NCBI GenBank assembly: GCA_036480375.1
Contig: JAZGGI010000037.1
Location: 1 to 43,453 of the forward strand
From: Candidatus Zixiibacteriota bacterium
GTDB lineage: Bacteria > Zixibacteria > MSB-5A5 > GN15 > JAAZOE01
Direction: 5' to 3'
Length of the DNA: 43,453 nucleotides
Below, piece by piece: positions 24,068-32,197 of this stretch. The notes beneath the pieces are model-generated. The model was not told the origin of the DNA and ran no database searches. It saw only the letters and a list, made by a program, of their open reading frames with translations. A program made the translations under genes and the position numbers. The first letter of the stretch is position 1; each line of letters begins with the position of its first letter.

Positions 24068-25180
24068 ATGATAAATATGCGAATATGTCATTTTGCCGAC
24101 AATCATCTGGGCGCCGGTTCCGGACCGCGAGAAAACGATATCTTCGAAGGCTTTAAAAGAGCCGTCGATAAAATTGTTGAATTGCGCCCCGATTTAATCA
24201 TAAACGCTGGCGACCTGTTTCACACAGTACAACCATCCAATAAAGTTATCGCCTTTGCCTCCCGCCAGCTTTTGCGTCTGGGACGGGATCATAAAATTCC
24301 AACGGTCATAATTTCGGGTAATCATGACGCTCCCAAACAAAAATATATCGCCGCGGCTTTATCGATATTTGAGGATTATGAAAATATTCACGTTATATAT
24401 AAATCGCGCTATGAAAAAATCAGGATTGGTGATGTGTCCGTCTCAGCCGTTCCTCATTGCCTGACGCCCGAAATTTTGCATCAGGAGCTCGCCAGAATTT
24501 TACCGGTTAATGACGCTTCTATCAATATCCTGGTTCTGCATGGTGTGGTAGGCGGTATCAAAGCGTTTCAAATGGCTGATTTGTCGGAGCAGATGATTCC
24601 GTCTGATTGTTTTAAGAATTTCGATTATGTCGCCCTCGGACATTATCATAATTTCACGAAGGTTGATAAAAATATTTACTATTCCGGTTCAACCGAGCGT
24701 TTATCCCAGGCCGAAAGCGGCTATAAGAAAGGTATTATAGAAGCTGAGTTTGGGAAATCCGGTTTAACGGATATTAGATTTCATGAGATACCAACCCGGG
24801 TTATGCTGGATTTACCGCCGGTCGAAGCAAGGGGGCATTCGGCGGATGAAATCATGGCGCAGATTGAACAGAAGATAAGGGATAAAACGCCTGAGGATAA
24901 AATTATTCGCCTGAAGGTTGATGGAATTTCAGAAGAGACATATCGGGCATTATCATTTGATAAAATAGCCGAGATGAAGAGCAAGGCGTACTCGCTCGAT
25001 ATTCAGTTTATAAAGGAAGAGAAAAAGGAAGACAGCCTCTATGCCGATTTGAATCTGGGGCGGCTTGATTTGGCTTTTGAAAAATTCATTTCGTCCAGTT
25101 CAATTGAAAAGCTTGAAAAAGAAAAATTGGCTAAGATGGGAATAGATTATCTAAATCGAGCCGAAGAAATAGACGACTAA
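24068..25180 (+). CDS. SbcD/Mre11-type DNA exonuclease, metallophosphatase family
   Basis: A 370-residue protein with the calcineurin-like phosphoesterase motifs of Mre11/SbcD: HFADNHLG (D11 and H13 as metal ligands), NAGDLFH, SGNHD, LHG and GHYH. A C-terminal acidic/Lys-rich helical part follows, as expected for the capping and SbcC/Rad50-binding region. The likely role is double-strand break end processing. No sbcC/rad50 gene is adjacent; the next gene is a methyltransferase. An internal Met4 (MRICHF, ATG at 24077) is the usual start in this family; neither start has a clean ribosome site. It begins 27 bases after a terminator. Confidence 0.85.
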   Translation: MINMRICHFADNHLGAGSGPRENDIFEGFKRAVDKIVELRPDLIINAGDLFHTVQPSNKVIAFASRQLLRLGRDHKIPTVIISGNHDAPKQKYIAAALSIFEDYENIHVIYKSRYEKIRIGDVSVSAVPHCLTPEILHQELARILPVNDASINILVLHGVVGGIKAFQMADLSEQMIPSDCFKNFDYVALGHYHNFTKVDKNIYYSGSTERLSQAESGYKKGIIEAEFGKSGLTDIRFHEIPTRVMLDLPPVEARGHSADEIMAQIEQKIRDKTPEDKIIRLKVDGISEETYRALSFDKIAEMKSKAYSLDIQFIKEEKKEDSLYADLNLGRLDLAFEKFISSSSIEKLEKEKLAKMGIDYLNRAEEIDD

Positions 25181-25195
25181 AAACTATATTCCCGA

Positions 25196-25224
25196 GTGAA
25201 ATTTATATTGCGATTTTTTATAAT
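25196..25224 (+). promoter_or_regulatory. predicted promoter of the second methyltransferase gene
   Basis: GTGAAA (25196-25201), 17-base spacer, perfect TATAAT (25219-25224), 53 bases before the ATG at 25278. Confidence 0.45.
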
Positions 25225-25277
25225 ACCGGCGATTATTGCGTATCAAATATTGATTCCGGAAATTTCAGGGGGTAGCG

Positions 25278-26045
25278 ATGCAGACATTTGTTACGGCCGA
25301 TAAGCGGCGCATGTATGAAGATTTAGCCTGGGCCTGGCCGATAATCAGTCCTCCCGACGATTATATCGAAGAAACCGAAGAATATGTCAAACTCATAAAA
25401 GAGCATTCTCAGATTCCGGTCAAGAATATCCTGAATATGGGATGCGGCGGTGGCCATAACGATAATACGCTGGCCAAATATTTTGATGTCACCGGAGTGG
25501 ATATCAGTCATGATATGTTACATCTGGCCCGAACCCTTAATCCCGATGTCAAATACGAGCATGGGGATATGCGCTCGGTCCGATTGGGACAAGGGTTTGA
25601 TGCCGTTACGGTATTTGATTCCATCAGTTATATGCGGACGCCGGAAAGTCTGAAAGCGGCTTTTACGACTGCCTATGCTCATTTGAGACCCGGCGGCGTT
25701 TTCCTGACCTGTGTTGAAGAAACTATTGAGACGTTCAGACAAAATAAAACCCGGCATACTACTCGAAGCCTGGGCGATGTTGAGATTACTTTGATAGAAA
25801 ATTATTATGATCCGATCCCGGATGATTACTGCTACGAGGGGAATTTTATCTACTTAATCAGGCGTTCCGGAGAACTTTCGATTGAAATCGATTGTCATTT
25901 GTTGGGGCTGTTTGAGCTGACGACCTGGATGGATTTGATGAAAGAAGTCGGCCTTGAAGTATTTAAACGCGATTCAATGATACCGATACCGGATGGGGTA
26001 ACGACACCAATACTAATAGGTTTAAAACCGGTAACGCATATTTAA
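25278..26045 (+). CDS. Class I SAM-dependent methyltransferase
   Basis: A 255-residue enzyme with motif I ILNMGCGGGHNDNTLAK (about 51-67), the acidic ribose ligand in TGVDIS (about 73-78), GDMRSV (about 96-101), the AVTVFDSISY strand 4 and LRPGGVFLTCVE. The SAM loop GCGGGH is characteristic of Methyltransf_25-type proteins. The N-terminal RMYEDLAWAWPIISPPDDY extension is a family hallmark of some small-molecule methyltransferases; the acceptor is unknown. The start has an AGGGGGT site. It converges on the sodium symporter pair, with a stem-loop between. Confidence 0.85.
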   Translation: MQTFVTADKRRMYEDLAWAWPIISPPDDYIEETEEYVKLIKEHSQIPVKNILNMGCGGGHNDNTLAKYFDVTGVDISHDMLHLARTLNPDVKYEHGDMRSVRLGQGFDAVTVFDSISYMRTPESLKAAFTTAYAHLRPGGVFLTCVEETIETFRQNKTRHTTRSLGDVEITLIENYYDPIPDDYCYEGNFIYLIRRSGELSIEIDCHLLGLFELTTWMDLMKEVGLEVFKRDSMIPIPDGVTTPILIGLKPVTHI

Positions 26046-26051
26046 AATAAA

Positions 26052-26087
26052 CCGGGAAATACCTCCGAATTCTGAAGTTTTTCCCGG
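26052..26087 (-). terminator. stem-loop between convergent genes, probable terminator
   Basis: CCGGGAAA (26052-26059), 20-base loop, TTTCCCGG (26080-26087). On the minus strand it is followed by TTTATTTTAAA, a T-rich run, so it most likely ends the symporter transcript. On the plus strand the T-tract is poor. Confidence 0.6.
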
Positions 26088-26113
26088 CTGTATTCTATCG
26101 ATACTATCTTTCT

Positions 26114-26227
26114 TTATAATTGTGTGTCGTCGTCGTTTTCGGCTAATATTCTTCGGAAGCAAAATGTTCCTATAGAAATTACACCGCCCCACATGATAAT
26201 TAACATAATCCATCCGCCTAATTCCAT
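26114..26227 (-). CDS. NSS transporter small subunit-like peptide (MetS-type)
   Basis: A 37-codon gene starting ATG at 26227, one base after the symporter stop codon (26229-26231). Its ribosome site GAGGTG lies within the last codons of the symporter, so translation should be coupled. The protein MELGGWIMLIIMWGGVISIG forms one hydrophobic helix with a GG kink, followed by TFCFRRILAENDDDTQL: a basic pair, then an acidic tail. This is the layout of MetS, the small single-helix partner of NSS amino-acid transporters (MetP/MetS in corynebacteria). Position directly behind an NSS gene strongly supports the call. It is too short for most gene finders. Confidence 0.7.
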   Translation of the reverse strand: MELGGWIMLIIMWGGVISIGTFCFRRILAENDDDTQL

Positions 26228-26228
26228 C

Positions 26229-27767
26229 TTACACCTCGCTTCCGGTTTCACGTTTACGTTTTTGCCAAGCAATACGGACTAAAATACAGAGAACTAAGAA
26301 TACGATTACCAAGCCGATGCGCGTTCCCAATATATAGGGCATATCCTCTTCGGCGACACCCCTCATTAGAATCACATCGACCCAATCCTGAACAAACCAT
26401 GTTCCCAAAATAGCCAGTAGAAAAATTGGAGTGACATACTTGATAATATACTTGAAAAACCCGGGAACTCTCATCTTGGAACCGACATGCATTTCGGCCC
26501 AGAGTTTATCGATTCCAAAAATCCAGGCTACCAGAATAATTTCAATCGTCGCGCCCAGGACGATTATAAAGCTCCCTCCCCAGAAATCAAGATCGCCCAA
26601 GACTCCTTTATCAAAAAACCATATTGCCGGTTGACATAATATAAAAGTGCTCAGGGCGAAAGCTATGACCGCTCTTTTGCGGCTCATTCCGAATTCGTCC
26701 TGGAAAAAGCCTACCAACGGCTGTGTCAGGGATATCGAAGATGTTATGCCTGCCAAAAATAGCATTAAAAACCAGAGAAAACTGAATAACTGCCCGAATG
26801 GTATCTGGCCGAATATTCCGGGCATAGTAACGAATCCGAGGTTAAAGGCGCCGGAATTGGCTATTTCGACGATGCCTTCATTGCCAAAGAAGAAAAACGC
26901 GGCCGGGATGATAAGCGAACCGCCCAGAATGACCTCGGCGAATTCATTGGTACTTGCCGCCGATAACCCCGCCAGAGGAACATCATCGGTTTCTCTAAGG
27001 TAACTTGAATAAGACAGGATAACGCCCATACCCAGAGACAAAGTGTAGAACACCTGTCCTGCCGCGGCCAGCCAGACTTTCCCGGATTTTAATTGAGAGA
27101 AATCAGGATTCCACAAAAATCCAAGGCCGTTAAACTCGCCCCAATCCATGGTGATGACTCGAATTACTAACAGTATGCCGAAGATTAATAGAGCGGGCAG
27201 GGCAATATTGCACATTTTTTCGATACCGCCTTTAATGCCAAAAAATGTGATGAAGATATTGACCGAGAATGTAATTATGAAGAAAGTAAACGCGGCGCTT
27301 AAACCGCCAAACCAATGATTGTGTTCAATTCCCTGCAATCCGGAAAGGAAATTGGTTAACTGTCCTCCTTCGCTGGCCTGACTCAAAGTTCCAGTCGCTG
27401 AATAGAAACAATACGCTAATGTCCATGATTCGATATAAACGTAATACATATAGATAATCAACGGACCCAATATGCCAAGAACACCGATATATTTAATCGC
27501 CCGATTGCGTTTCCATAATGATTGGAAAATACCGGGCGCTGAAGAATGGCCGTAACTGCCGCCGTAGCGTCCGGCCGTCCATTCTACCCACATCAGTGGG
27601 ATCCCAATTAACAGAAACGCGCATAAATAAGGAATCATAAACGCGCCGCCGCCGTTTTGGGCGGCCTGAACCGGAAATCTCAGGAAATTACCTAAGCCGA
27701 CCGCGGAGCCTGCGACGGCCAGGATGACCCCCATTCTTGTTCCCCAGCGTTCTCGGTGTTGAGCCAT
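26229..27767 (-). CDS. Sodium-dependent NSS-family (SNF) transporter
   Basis: A 512-residue polytopic protein with about 12 helices. The NSS signature is intact: RWGTRMGVILAVAGSAVGLG, then GNFLRFPVQAAQNGGGAFMIPY across the unwound part of helix 1; FFSL-like FYTLSLGMG in helix 6; and GITSSISL in helix 8 for the second sodium site. Members import amino acids or related solutes with sodium. The substrate is not readable; NSS genes with a MetS-like small subunit carry methionine or alanine in known cases. The start has AGAGAGG. It is followed by the 37-residue small subunit gene, with overlapping signals. Confidence 0.93.
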   Translation of the reverse strand: MAQHRERWGTRMGVILAVAGSAVGLGNFLRFPVQAAQNGGGAFMIPYLCAFLLIGIPLMWVEWTAGRYGGSYGHSSAPGIFQSLWKRNRAIKYIGVLGILGPLIIYMYYVYIESWTLAYCFYSATGTLSQASEGGQLTNFLSGLQGIEHNHWFGGLSAAFTFFIITFSVNIFITFFGIKGGIEKMCNIALPALLIFGILLVIRVITMDWGEFNGLGFLWNPDFSQLKSGKVWLAAAGQVFYTLSLGMGVILSYSSYLRETDDVPLAGLSAASTNEFAEVILGGSLIIPAAFFFFGNEGIVEIANSGAFNLGFVTMPGIFGQIPFGQLFSFLWFLMLFLAGITSSISLTQPLVGFFQDEFGMSRKRAVIAFALSTFILCQPAIWFFDKGVLGDLDFWGGSFIIVLGATIEIILVAWIFGIDKLWAEMHVGSKMRVPGFFKYIIKYVTPIFLLAILGTWFVQDWVDVILMRGVAEEDMPYILGTRIGLVIVFLVLCILVRIAWQKRKRETGSEV

Positions 27768-27909
27768 AAATACCTCTCTTGCTAATTAACGCGACGAAAT
27801 TTCATCCAGACCAATATATATTATATGAGTTTTGATCTCTGATGGTGGTAAAATTGATAATATCATATATAAAGCGCTTGTTGAAACTATTTGAGATTTC
27901 ATTTTGTAA

Positions 27910-27939
27910 ATAGTATGACGCCTGACCCCTCCTTGTCAA
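27910..27939 (-). promoter_or_regulatory. predicted promoter of the symporter operon
   Basis: On the minus strand TTGACA (27934-27939), 18-base spacer, TACTAT (27910-27915), giving a leader of about 135 nt before the ATG at 27767. Confidence 0.45.
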
Positions 27940-27973
27940 TATTAATATTTGCCGGGCGAGAGTTTTGTTTTTG

Positions 27974-28002
27974 TTGACCGGAATGAGGCAAGAGATTATT
28001 TA
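27974..28002 (+). promoter_or_regulatory. predicted promoter of the small barrel/uppP unit
   Basis: TTGACC (27974-27979), 17-base spacer, TATTTA (27997-28002), 35 bases before the ATG at 28038. The -35 is about 35 bases from the divergent symporter promoter. Confidence 0.5.
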
Positions 28003-28037
28003 TATTTAAGCCAATATACGAAAGGAGACATCATTAA

Positions 28038-28682
28038 ATGATGAGAGTGACAAGATTTTTTATTATTGTCTGTATGATCGCCGGATCGGCATCGGGGCAG
28101 TTTCTGGGGCAAATGACATCGGCAGATTGTCTTGAAAAGGGAACTAATATTGGCGGAGGTTATTTAATTATCGCCGAGGACGCGTTAGGCGTGGTCGGTT
28201 CATGGCGAATGGGACTGGCTGAGTATATCGAGGGTCGCGTTAGAGGCGGACTTATTGATCCGGAAAGAAGCGACGTAAATTTAATATTGGGAATTGACGC
28301 TAAATATCAATTGTGGGAATATATCCGAGGGGAAAATCCTTTTGATATGTCTCTCGGGACAGGAATAGAATATTCCAGGTTTGATGACGGGAAATATTTT
28401 AGCCTGACCGGTTCGATAACCGGATCCTATACGCATGATTTGCAGAGCGGAAAAAAAATTGAACCTTACGCTCAACTGCATTTGCGTCTCCAGCGGGTCT
28501 CGACCGATGATATTTATAATGGGGTGGGTCAAAAGGTTGGCGGCGGTTCCAATTCCGAACTAAAATTAGGCGGCAGTATTGGAGCCGTCTTTAGCGTTAT
28601 GACACTGGCTGATTTTACCGTCGAATTACAATTGGATGACCAATTCGCGATCATGGCGGGCCTGGATTTATTCGAGTTTTAA
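28038..28682 (+). CDS. Small outer-membrane beta-barrel protein
   Basis: A 214-residue protein with signal peptide (RVTRFFIIVCMIAGSASGQ). Amphipathic strands follow (GGGYLIIAEDALGVVGSWR, EYIEGRVRGGLI, VNLILGIDAKYQLW, FDMSLGTGIEYS, LTGSITGSYTHDL, PYAQLHLRLQRV), ending AIMAGLDLFEF with a C-terminal Phe as barrel signal. The length fits an 8- to 10-stranded barrel. It resembles the 4601 barrel in design but not in sequence. The function is unknown. It is 35 bases upstream of uppP with no terminator, so the two are probably one unit. Confidence 0.78.
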   Translation: MMRVTRFFIIVCMIAGSASGQFLGQMTSADCLEKGTNIGGGYLIIAEDALGVVGSWRMGLAEYIEGRVRGGLIDPERSDVNLILGIDAKYQLWEYIRGENPFDMSLGTGIEYSRFDDGKYFSLTGSITGSYTHDLQSGKKIEPYAQLHLRLQRVSTDDIYNGVGQKVGGGSNSELKLGGSIGAVFSVMTLADFTVELQLDDQFAIMAGLDLFEF

Positions 28683-28717
28683 TACTTGAAATAATCATTT
28701 CATAGAATTGAATATAG

Positions 28718-29503
28718 ATGGAATTTTGGGATGTCTTAATTTTAGGCGTTATTCAGGGGTTAACTGAATTTTTGCCGATTTCTTCATCGGGCCATCTGGT
28801 CATCAGCCAGCATATGCTGGGAATCAAAGCTCCGGGAGTCAGTCTTGAGATATGGCTTCATTTCGGTACTTTGGTCGCGGTGCTGGTATATTATTATAAA
28901 CGACTCTTTGGAATCGTAAAAGCCTTGCTGGGCCATTCTGAAAACCGCGATGAAAACCTGCGTCTATTGCTGGCAATTATTGTCGGGACAATTCCGGCCG
29001 TGATAGTGGGGTTTTCATTAAAATCATCAATCGAATCGGCTTTTGGCTCAACAGCCTTTACGTCGGCCATGCTTGTTGTTACGGGTATGATCCTCCTGGC
29101 CAGCGGATTAGCCCGCAATAAGAACCTGCAAATAAATATTCCTCGAGGTTTCGCTATCGGGATTGCCCAGGCTTTAGCTATTTTACCCGGCATATCTCGC
29201 TCCGGAAGTACAATCACCTATGCCATGCTTTTGGGAATCAAGCCGGCTAAGGCGGCGGAGTTTTCATTTTTACTCGCCATACCGGCTATCGGAGGAGCAT
29301 TTCTGTTGGATTTATTATCGAGTGATAATATGGCCTGGTCGGGAAGCGAAATCGGGTTGTACTTAATTGGAGCTTTAGTGTCCTTTGTATTTGGATTGCT
29401 CTCGATTCATTACCTTCTGAAACTGATCGCACGCGGTAAGTTTTTTATTTTTGGGTTTTATTGCCTTGCCGCGGGAATTATTTCTTTTATATTTGTCAAC
29501 TGA
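28718..29503 (+). CDS. uppP: Undecaprenyl-diphosphatase UppP (BacA)
   Basis: A 261-residue polytopic membrane enzyme. The first signature is GVIQGLTEFLPISSSGHLV (Gln13-x3-Glu17, then SSSGH), and the second is LPGISRSGSTITYAM; both match the BacA/UppP family. It removes the terminal phosphate of undecaprenyl pyrophosphate, recycling the lipid carrier for peptidoglycan and polysaccharide synthesis. The length is typical. The stop overlaps the ATG of the glycosyltransferase fusion by one base (TGATG at 29501-29505), which couples it to heptose-linked glycan synthesis. Confidence 0.96.
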   Translation: MEFWDVLILGVIQGLTEFLPISSSGHLVISQHMLGIKAPGVSLEIWLHFGTLVAVLVYYYKRLFGIVKALLGHSENRDENLRLLLAIIVGTIPAVIVGFSLKSSIESAFGSTAFTSAMLVVTGMILLASGLARNKNLQINIPRGFAIGIAQALAILPGISRSGSTITYAMLLGIKPAKAAEFSFLLAIPAIGGAFLLDLLSSDNMAWSGSEIGLYLIGALVSFVFGLLSIHYLLKLIARGKFFIFGFYCLAAGIISFIFVN

Positions 29504-31059
29504 TGCGGAATATTATTATCATACGTCTGGGACGCTTGGGTGATGTTACGCTAACCGGGCCGACTATTAAAAATCTGCGTTTTCTATATCCGAATTCAAA
29601 AATATTTTACATAACACGGGAGCCATATCAATCTCTGTGTCATTCGCTTTTCGGAGTCGATGAAGTATTAACTTTTCCCGATAGGGGGAGCTATCTTGAT
29701 CTTATTAAACTATCAATTAAGTTAGATGATTTCCAACCCGACCTGGTCGTCGATTTACATAAAAATTTCCGTTCCTTTCATCTGGCAAATTTATGCAAAG
29801 CCCGCTATAAAGTAGTTTATAAAAAAAGGCGCAGAGAGCGGCAGGCAGCCGTCAATGGAAAGAAATTCGTTTCACCGATACCGCATACGATTGATCAGTA
29901 TAATCTCGTAATAGATCGGCTAAAGGGCGAACGTATCGCCAAACGGCCGGATATATTTTTGCCCTATGAAAAATTGTCGGATTATAAATATCGGAGAGAA
30001 GGCGTTGCCGTCGCGCCGGGCACCGGTTCGCCCGTTAAAAGCTGGTCGATCGAAAATTTCGTTTCCGTTATTGAAAAAATTGTTGGTGATTTTAATTTTC
30101 CGGTGTCGGTATTTCTGTCATCGGCGGATAAGGAAATTGAAGATAAGCTTTCTCCTTTGCCGAAAGACAAAGTTTCAATTTATAAGGATGAACCGCTGGA
30201 TCGAATTTGCGAACTCCTGTCACTGCATCGCTTGAGTTTGACCAATGATTCCGGATTAATGCATCTCTCCTCAGCATGCGGGACTCCGACTATGGGACTG
30301 TTCGGGCCGACTCATGAACAGCTTGGATTTTATCCCATGGGAATCCATGATAAGATGCTGGGCACGGACGAAAAATGCCGCCCCTGTTCGCTGCACGGCA
30401 ATGTCCCTTGTTATCGAGAGGAACAATACTGTTTCACTCGTTTGACGGTTGATCTTGTCTACGAACAGGCGGCAATAATTCTCAATCAGGAAGTTCTGTC
30501 TCCGGCCGTATTTATTGATCGTGACGGTACCTTGATAGTCGATAAGCATTATCTGGCCGACCCGGAAAAGATTGAATTTATTGAAGGCTCGGTTAACGCC
30601 TTACGAAAATTGAAAGAGGCCGGATTTAAAATCGTGATTATCTCCAATCAATCGGGCGTGGCGCGGGGCTTTTTCCCCGAAGAAACCGTTGTGAAAGTAA
30701 ATAATCGTCTGGTAGAATTACTGAAAGAAAATGGTGTCGAGATAGACGATATCAGATTTTGCCCGTACTATCCCGATGGAGATGTTCCCGAATACACCAG
30801 GGAAGATGAATGCCGCAAGCCTCGACCGGGGATGATTGAAATGAGCGCGACCGAATTGGGAATCGATTTGAAACGATCCTACATGATTGGCGACAAACTG
30901 GCAGACATTCAATGCGGTCAATCCGCCGGAGCGATACCCGTCCTGGTTCGCACAGGTTACGGTAAAGACACAGAAAAAGAATATCCCCCCCTGCCATATC
31001 CCTCTCCGTATTATATATGCGATAACTTAAACGCCGCCGCCGACAGGATTTTGTCATAG
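29503..31059 (+). CDS. GT9 heptosyltransferase fused to GmhB-type HAD phosphatase
   Basis: A 518-residue two-domain enzyme. The ATG at 29503 (MRNIIIIRLGRLGDV) is chosen over the upstream ATG at 29461: it overlaps the UppP stop and gives the standard GT9 start. Residues 1-320 form a GT9 heptosyltransferase-like GT-B fold (APGTGSPVKSW, TNDSGLMHLSSACGTPTMGL). Residues 330-518 are a HAD-IIIA phosphatase like GmhB: FIDRDGT with Asp339/Asp341, ISNQSG, CRKPRPGM, GDKLADI. GmhB dephosphorylates heptose 1,7-bisphosphate. The Zn loop has only two of four ligands: CPYY replaces CPHH, and DEC replaces CDC. One polypeptide thus links heptose maturation to transfer. Confidence 0.9.
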   Translation: MRNIIIIRLGRLGDVTLTGPTIKNLRFLYPNSKIFYITREPYQSLCHSLFGVDEVLTFPDRGSYLDLIKLSIKLDDFQPDLVVDLHKNFRSFHLANLCKARYKVVYKKRRRERQAAVNGKKFVSPIPHTIDQYNLVIDRLKGERIAKRPDIFLPYEKLSDYKYRREGVAVAPGTGSPVKSWSIENFVSVIEKIVGDFNFPVSVFLSSADKEIEDKLSPLPKDKVSIYKDEPLDRICELLSLHRLSLTNDSGLMHLSSACGTPTMGLFGPTHEQLGFYPMGIHDKMLGTDEKCRPCSLHGNVPCYREEQYCFTRLTVDLVYEQAAIILNQEVLSPAVFIDRDGTLIVDKHYLADPEKIEFIEGSVNALRKLKEAGFKIVIISNQSGVARGFFPEETVVKVNNRLVELLKENGVEIDDIRFCPYYPDGDVPEYTREDECRKPRPGMIEMSATELGIDLKRSYMIGDKLADIQCGQSAGAIPVLVRTGYGKDTEKEYPPLPYPSPYYICDNLNAAADRILS

Positions 31060-31061
31060 AT

Positions 31062-32060
31062 ATGATTCGTGAGGCTTTATATCAAAAAAAACTGCAGAAC
31101 AACCGGGTTCAATGCTTATTATGTCCGGCCCTTTGTCGGCTGAAACCGGGGAAGCGAGGAATATGTCATTCCCGATTTAACAAAGACGGCCGGTTGGTTA
31201 CCGATAATTTTGGCGAAACGGTAACCATTGCCATCGATCCCATTGAAAAAAAGCCGCTATATCATTTTAAGCCGATAACGAGTATTGTATCAATAGGCGC
31301 CAACGGATGTAATTTATCCTGCCGCCATTGCCAGAACTGGCAAATATCGCAGGAAAAAGTTCCAACTGTTTATATTGCTCCTGAAAAATTGCCGGGAATA
31401 GGCGCTCAAAAAGATTCAATCGGAATCGCTTATACCTATACTGAGCCGTTTATCTGGTTTGAATATATTTTGGATGCGGCGCCTCAAGTCAAAAAGGCCG
31501 GTCTTGATAATGTGATAGTTTCCAACGGATATATTAATTCTGAACCATTAGAGAAATTGCTCCCCTATATTGACGCTTTCAATATCGATCTCAAAGGAAT
31601 GAAACCGGAATTTTATAAACGTATTTGTAAGGGCAGACTCGAACCGGTTTTGGAAGTTATCAAACTTATCGAAAAATCACCGGCTCATCTTGAGTTGACC
31701 AATTTGATTATACCCGGTCTGAATGATGACGATGATGACTTTCAAAAGCTGGGCGAGTTTGTGAACTCGGTAAACAAAACTATTCCGGTGCATCTTTCGG
31801 CGTATCACCCGAGTTACCAATTAAATAATCCCCCGACACCGGAAAAAACAATGAGACGGGCCTATTCCATTCTGAAAAAGTATGTCAATAACGTCTTTGT
31901 AGGGAATATGAATATCGAAGGACTGGCCGATAGCCGTTGCCCCTCATGCGATCAGGTTATTATTAGAAGGCAAGGGTATCGAATAGAAATGACGGGTTTG
32001 GATGAAAGCGGGGTATGTTCGTTATGCCACATGGAAACTGGTATTGTCCCCGGGAATTAG
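31062..32060 (+). CDS. AmmeMemoRadiSam-system radical SAM protein (AmrS-like)
   Basis: A 332-residue radical SAM enzyme. The cluster motif is Cys83-x3-Cys87-x2-Cys90 (CNLSCRHC) after SIGANG; GIAYTYTEPFIWFEY and NIDLKGM are family markers. The N-terminus has C18-x2-C21-x3-C25 and C35, and the C-terminus CPSC and CSLC, so additional metal sites are likely. This set defines the AmrS subfamily, usually encoded with AMMECR1 and MEMO1 proteins; neither is in the window. The reaction is unknown. It starts 2 bases after the GT9-GmhB stop, so it is probably co-transcribed. An alternative name in databases is pyruvate-formate-lyase activating-like. Confidence 0.88.
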   Translation: MIREALYQKKLQNNRVQCLLCPALCRLKPGKRGICHSRFNKDGRLVTDNFGETVTIAIDPIEKKPLYHFKPITSIVSIGANGCNLSCRHCQNWQISQEKVPTVYIAPEKLPGIGAQKDSIGIAYTYTEPFIWFEYILDAAPQVKKAGLDNVIVSNGYINSEPLEKLLPYIDAFNIDLKGMKPEFYKRICKGRLEPVLEVIKLIEKSPAHLELTNLIIPGLNDDDDDFQKLGEFVNSVNKTIPVHLSAYHPSYQLNNPPTPEKTMRRAYSILKKYVNNVFVGNMNIEGLADSRCPSCDQVIIRRQGYRIEMTGLDESGVCSLCHMETGIVPGN

Positions 32061-32143
32061 TTATATTATCGACTGCAGTAAGAGTAATAATGGGTCGATA
32101 CAATTTAATATCAAGCAGTTATGGCGCTTCCATCGTCTAATAG

Positions 32144-32149
32144 TATAAT
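32144..32149 (+). promoter_or_regulatory. possible -10 element before the protease-propeller-barrel gene
   Basis: TATAAT at 32144-32149 with no good -35 box. Transcription would start near 32156, favouring the downstream ATG (32198) as the true start. Confidence 0.3.
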
Positions 32150-32197
32150 TATAGTATATGGGTGGGAACCCAATTTGGCCGCTTATCGGTTTTAATT

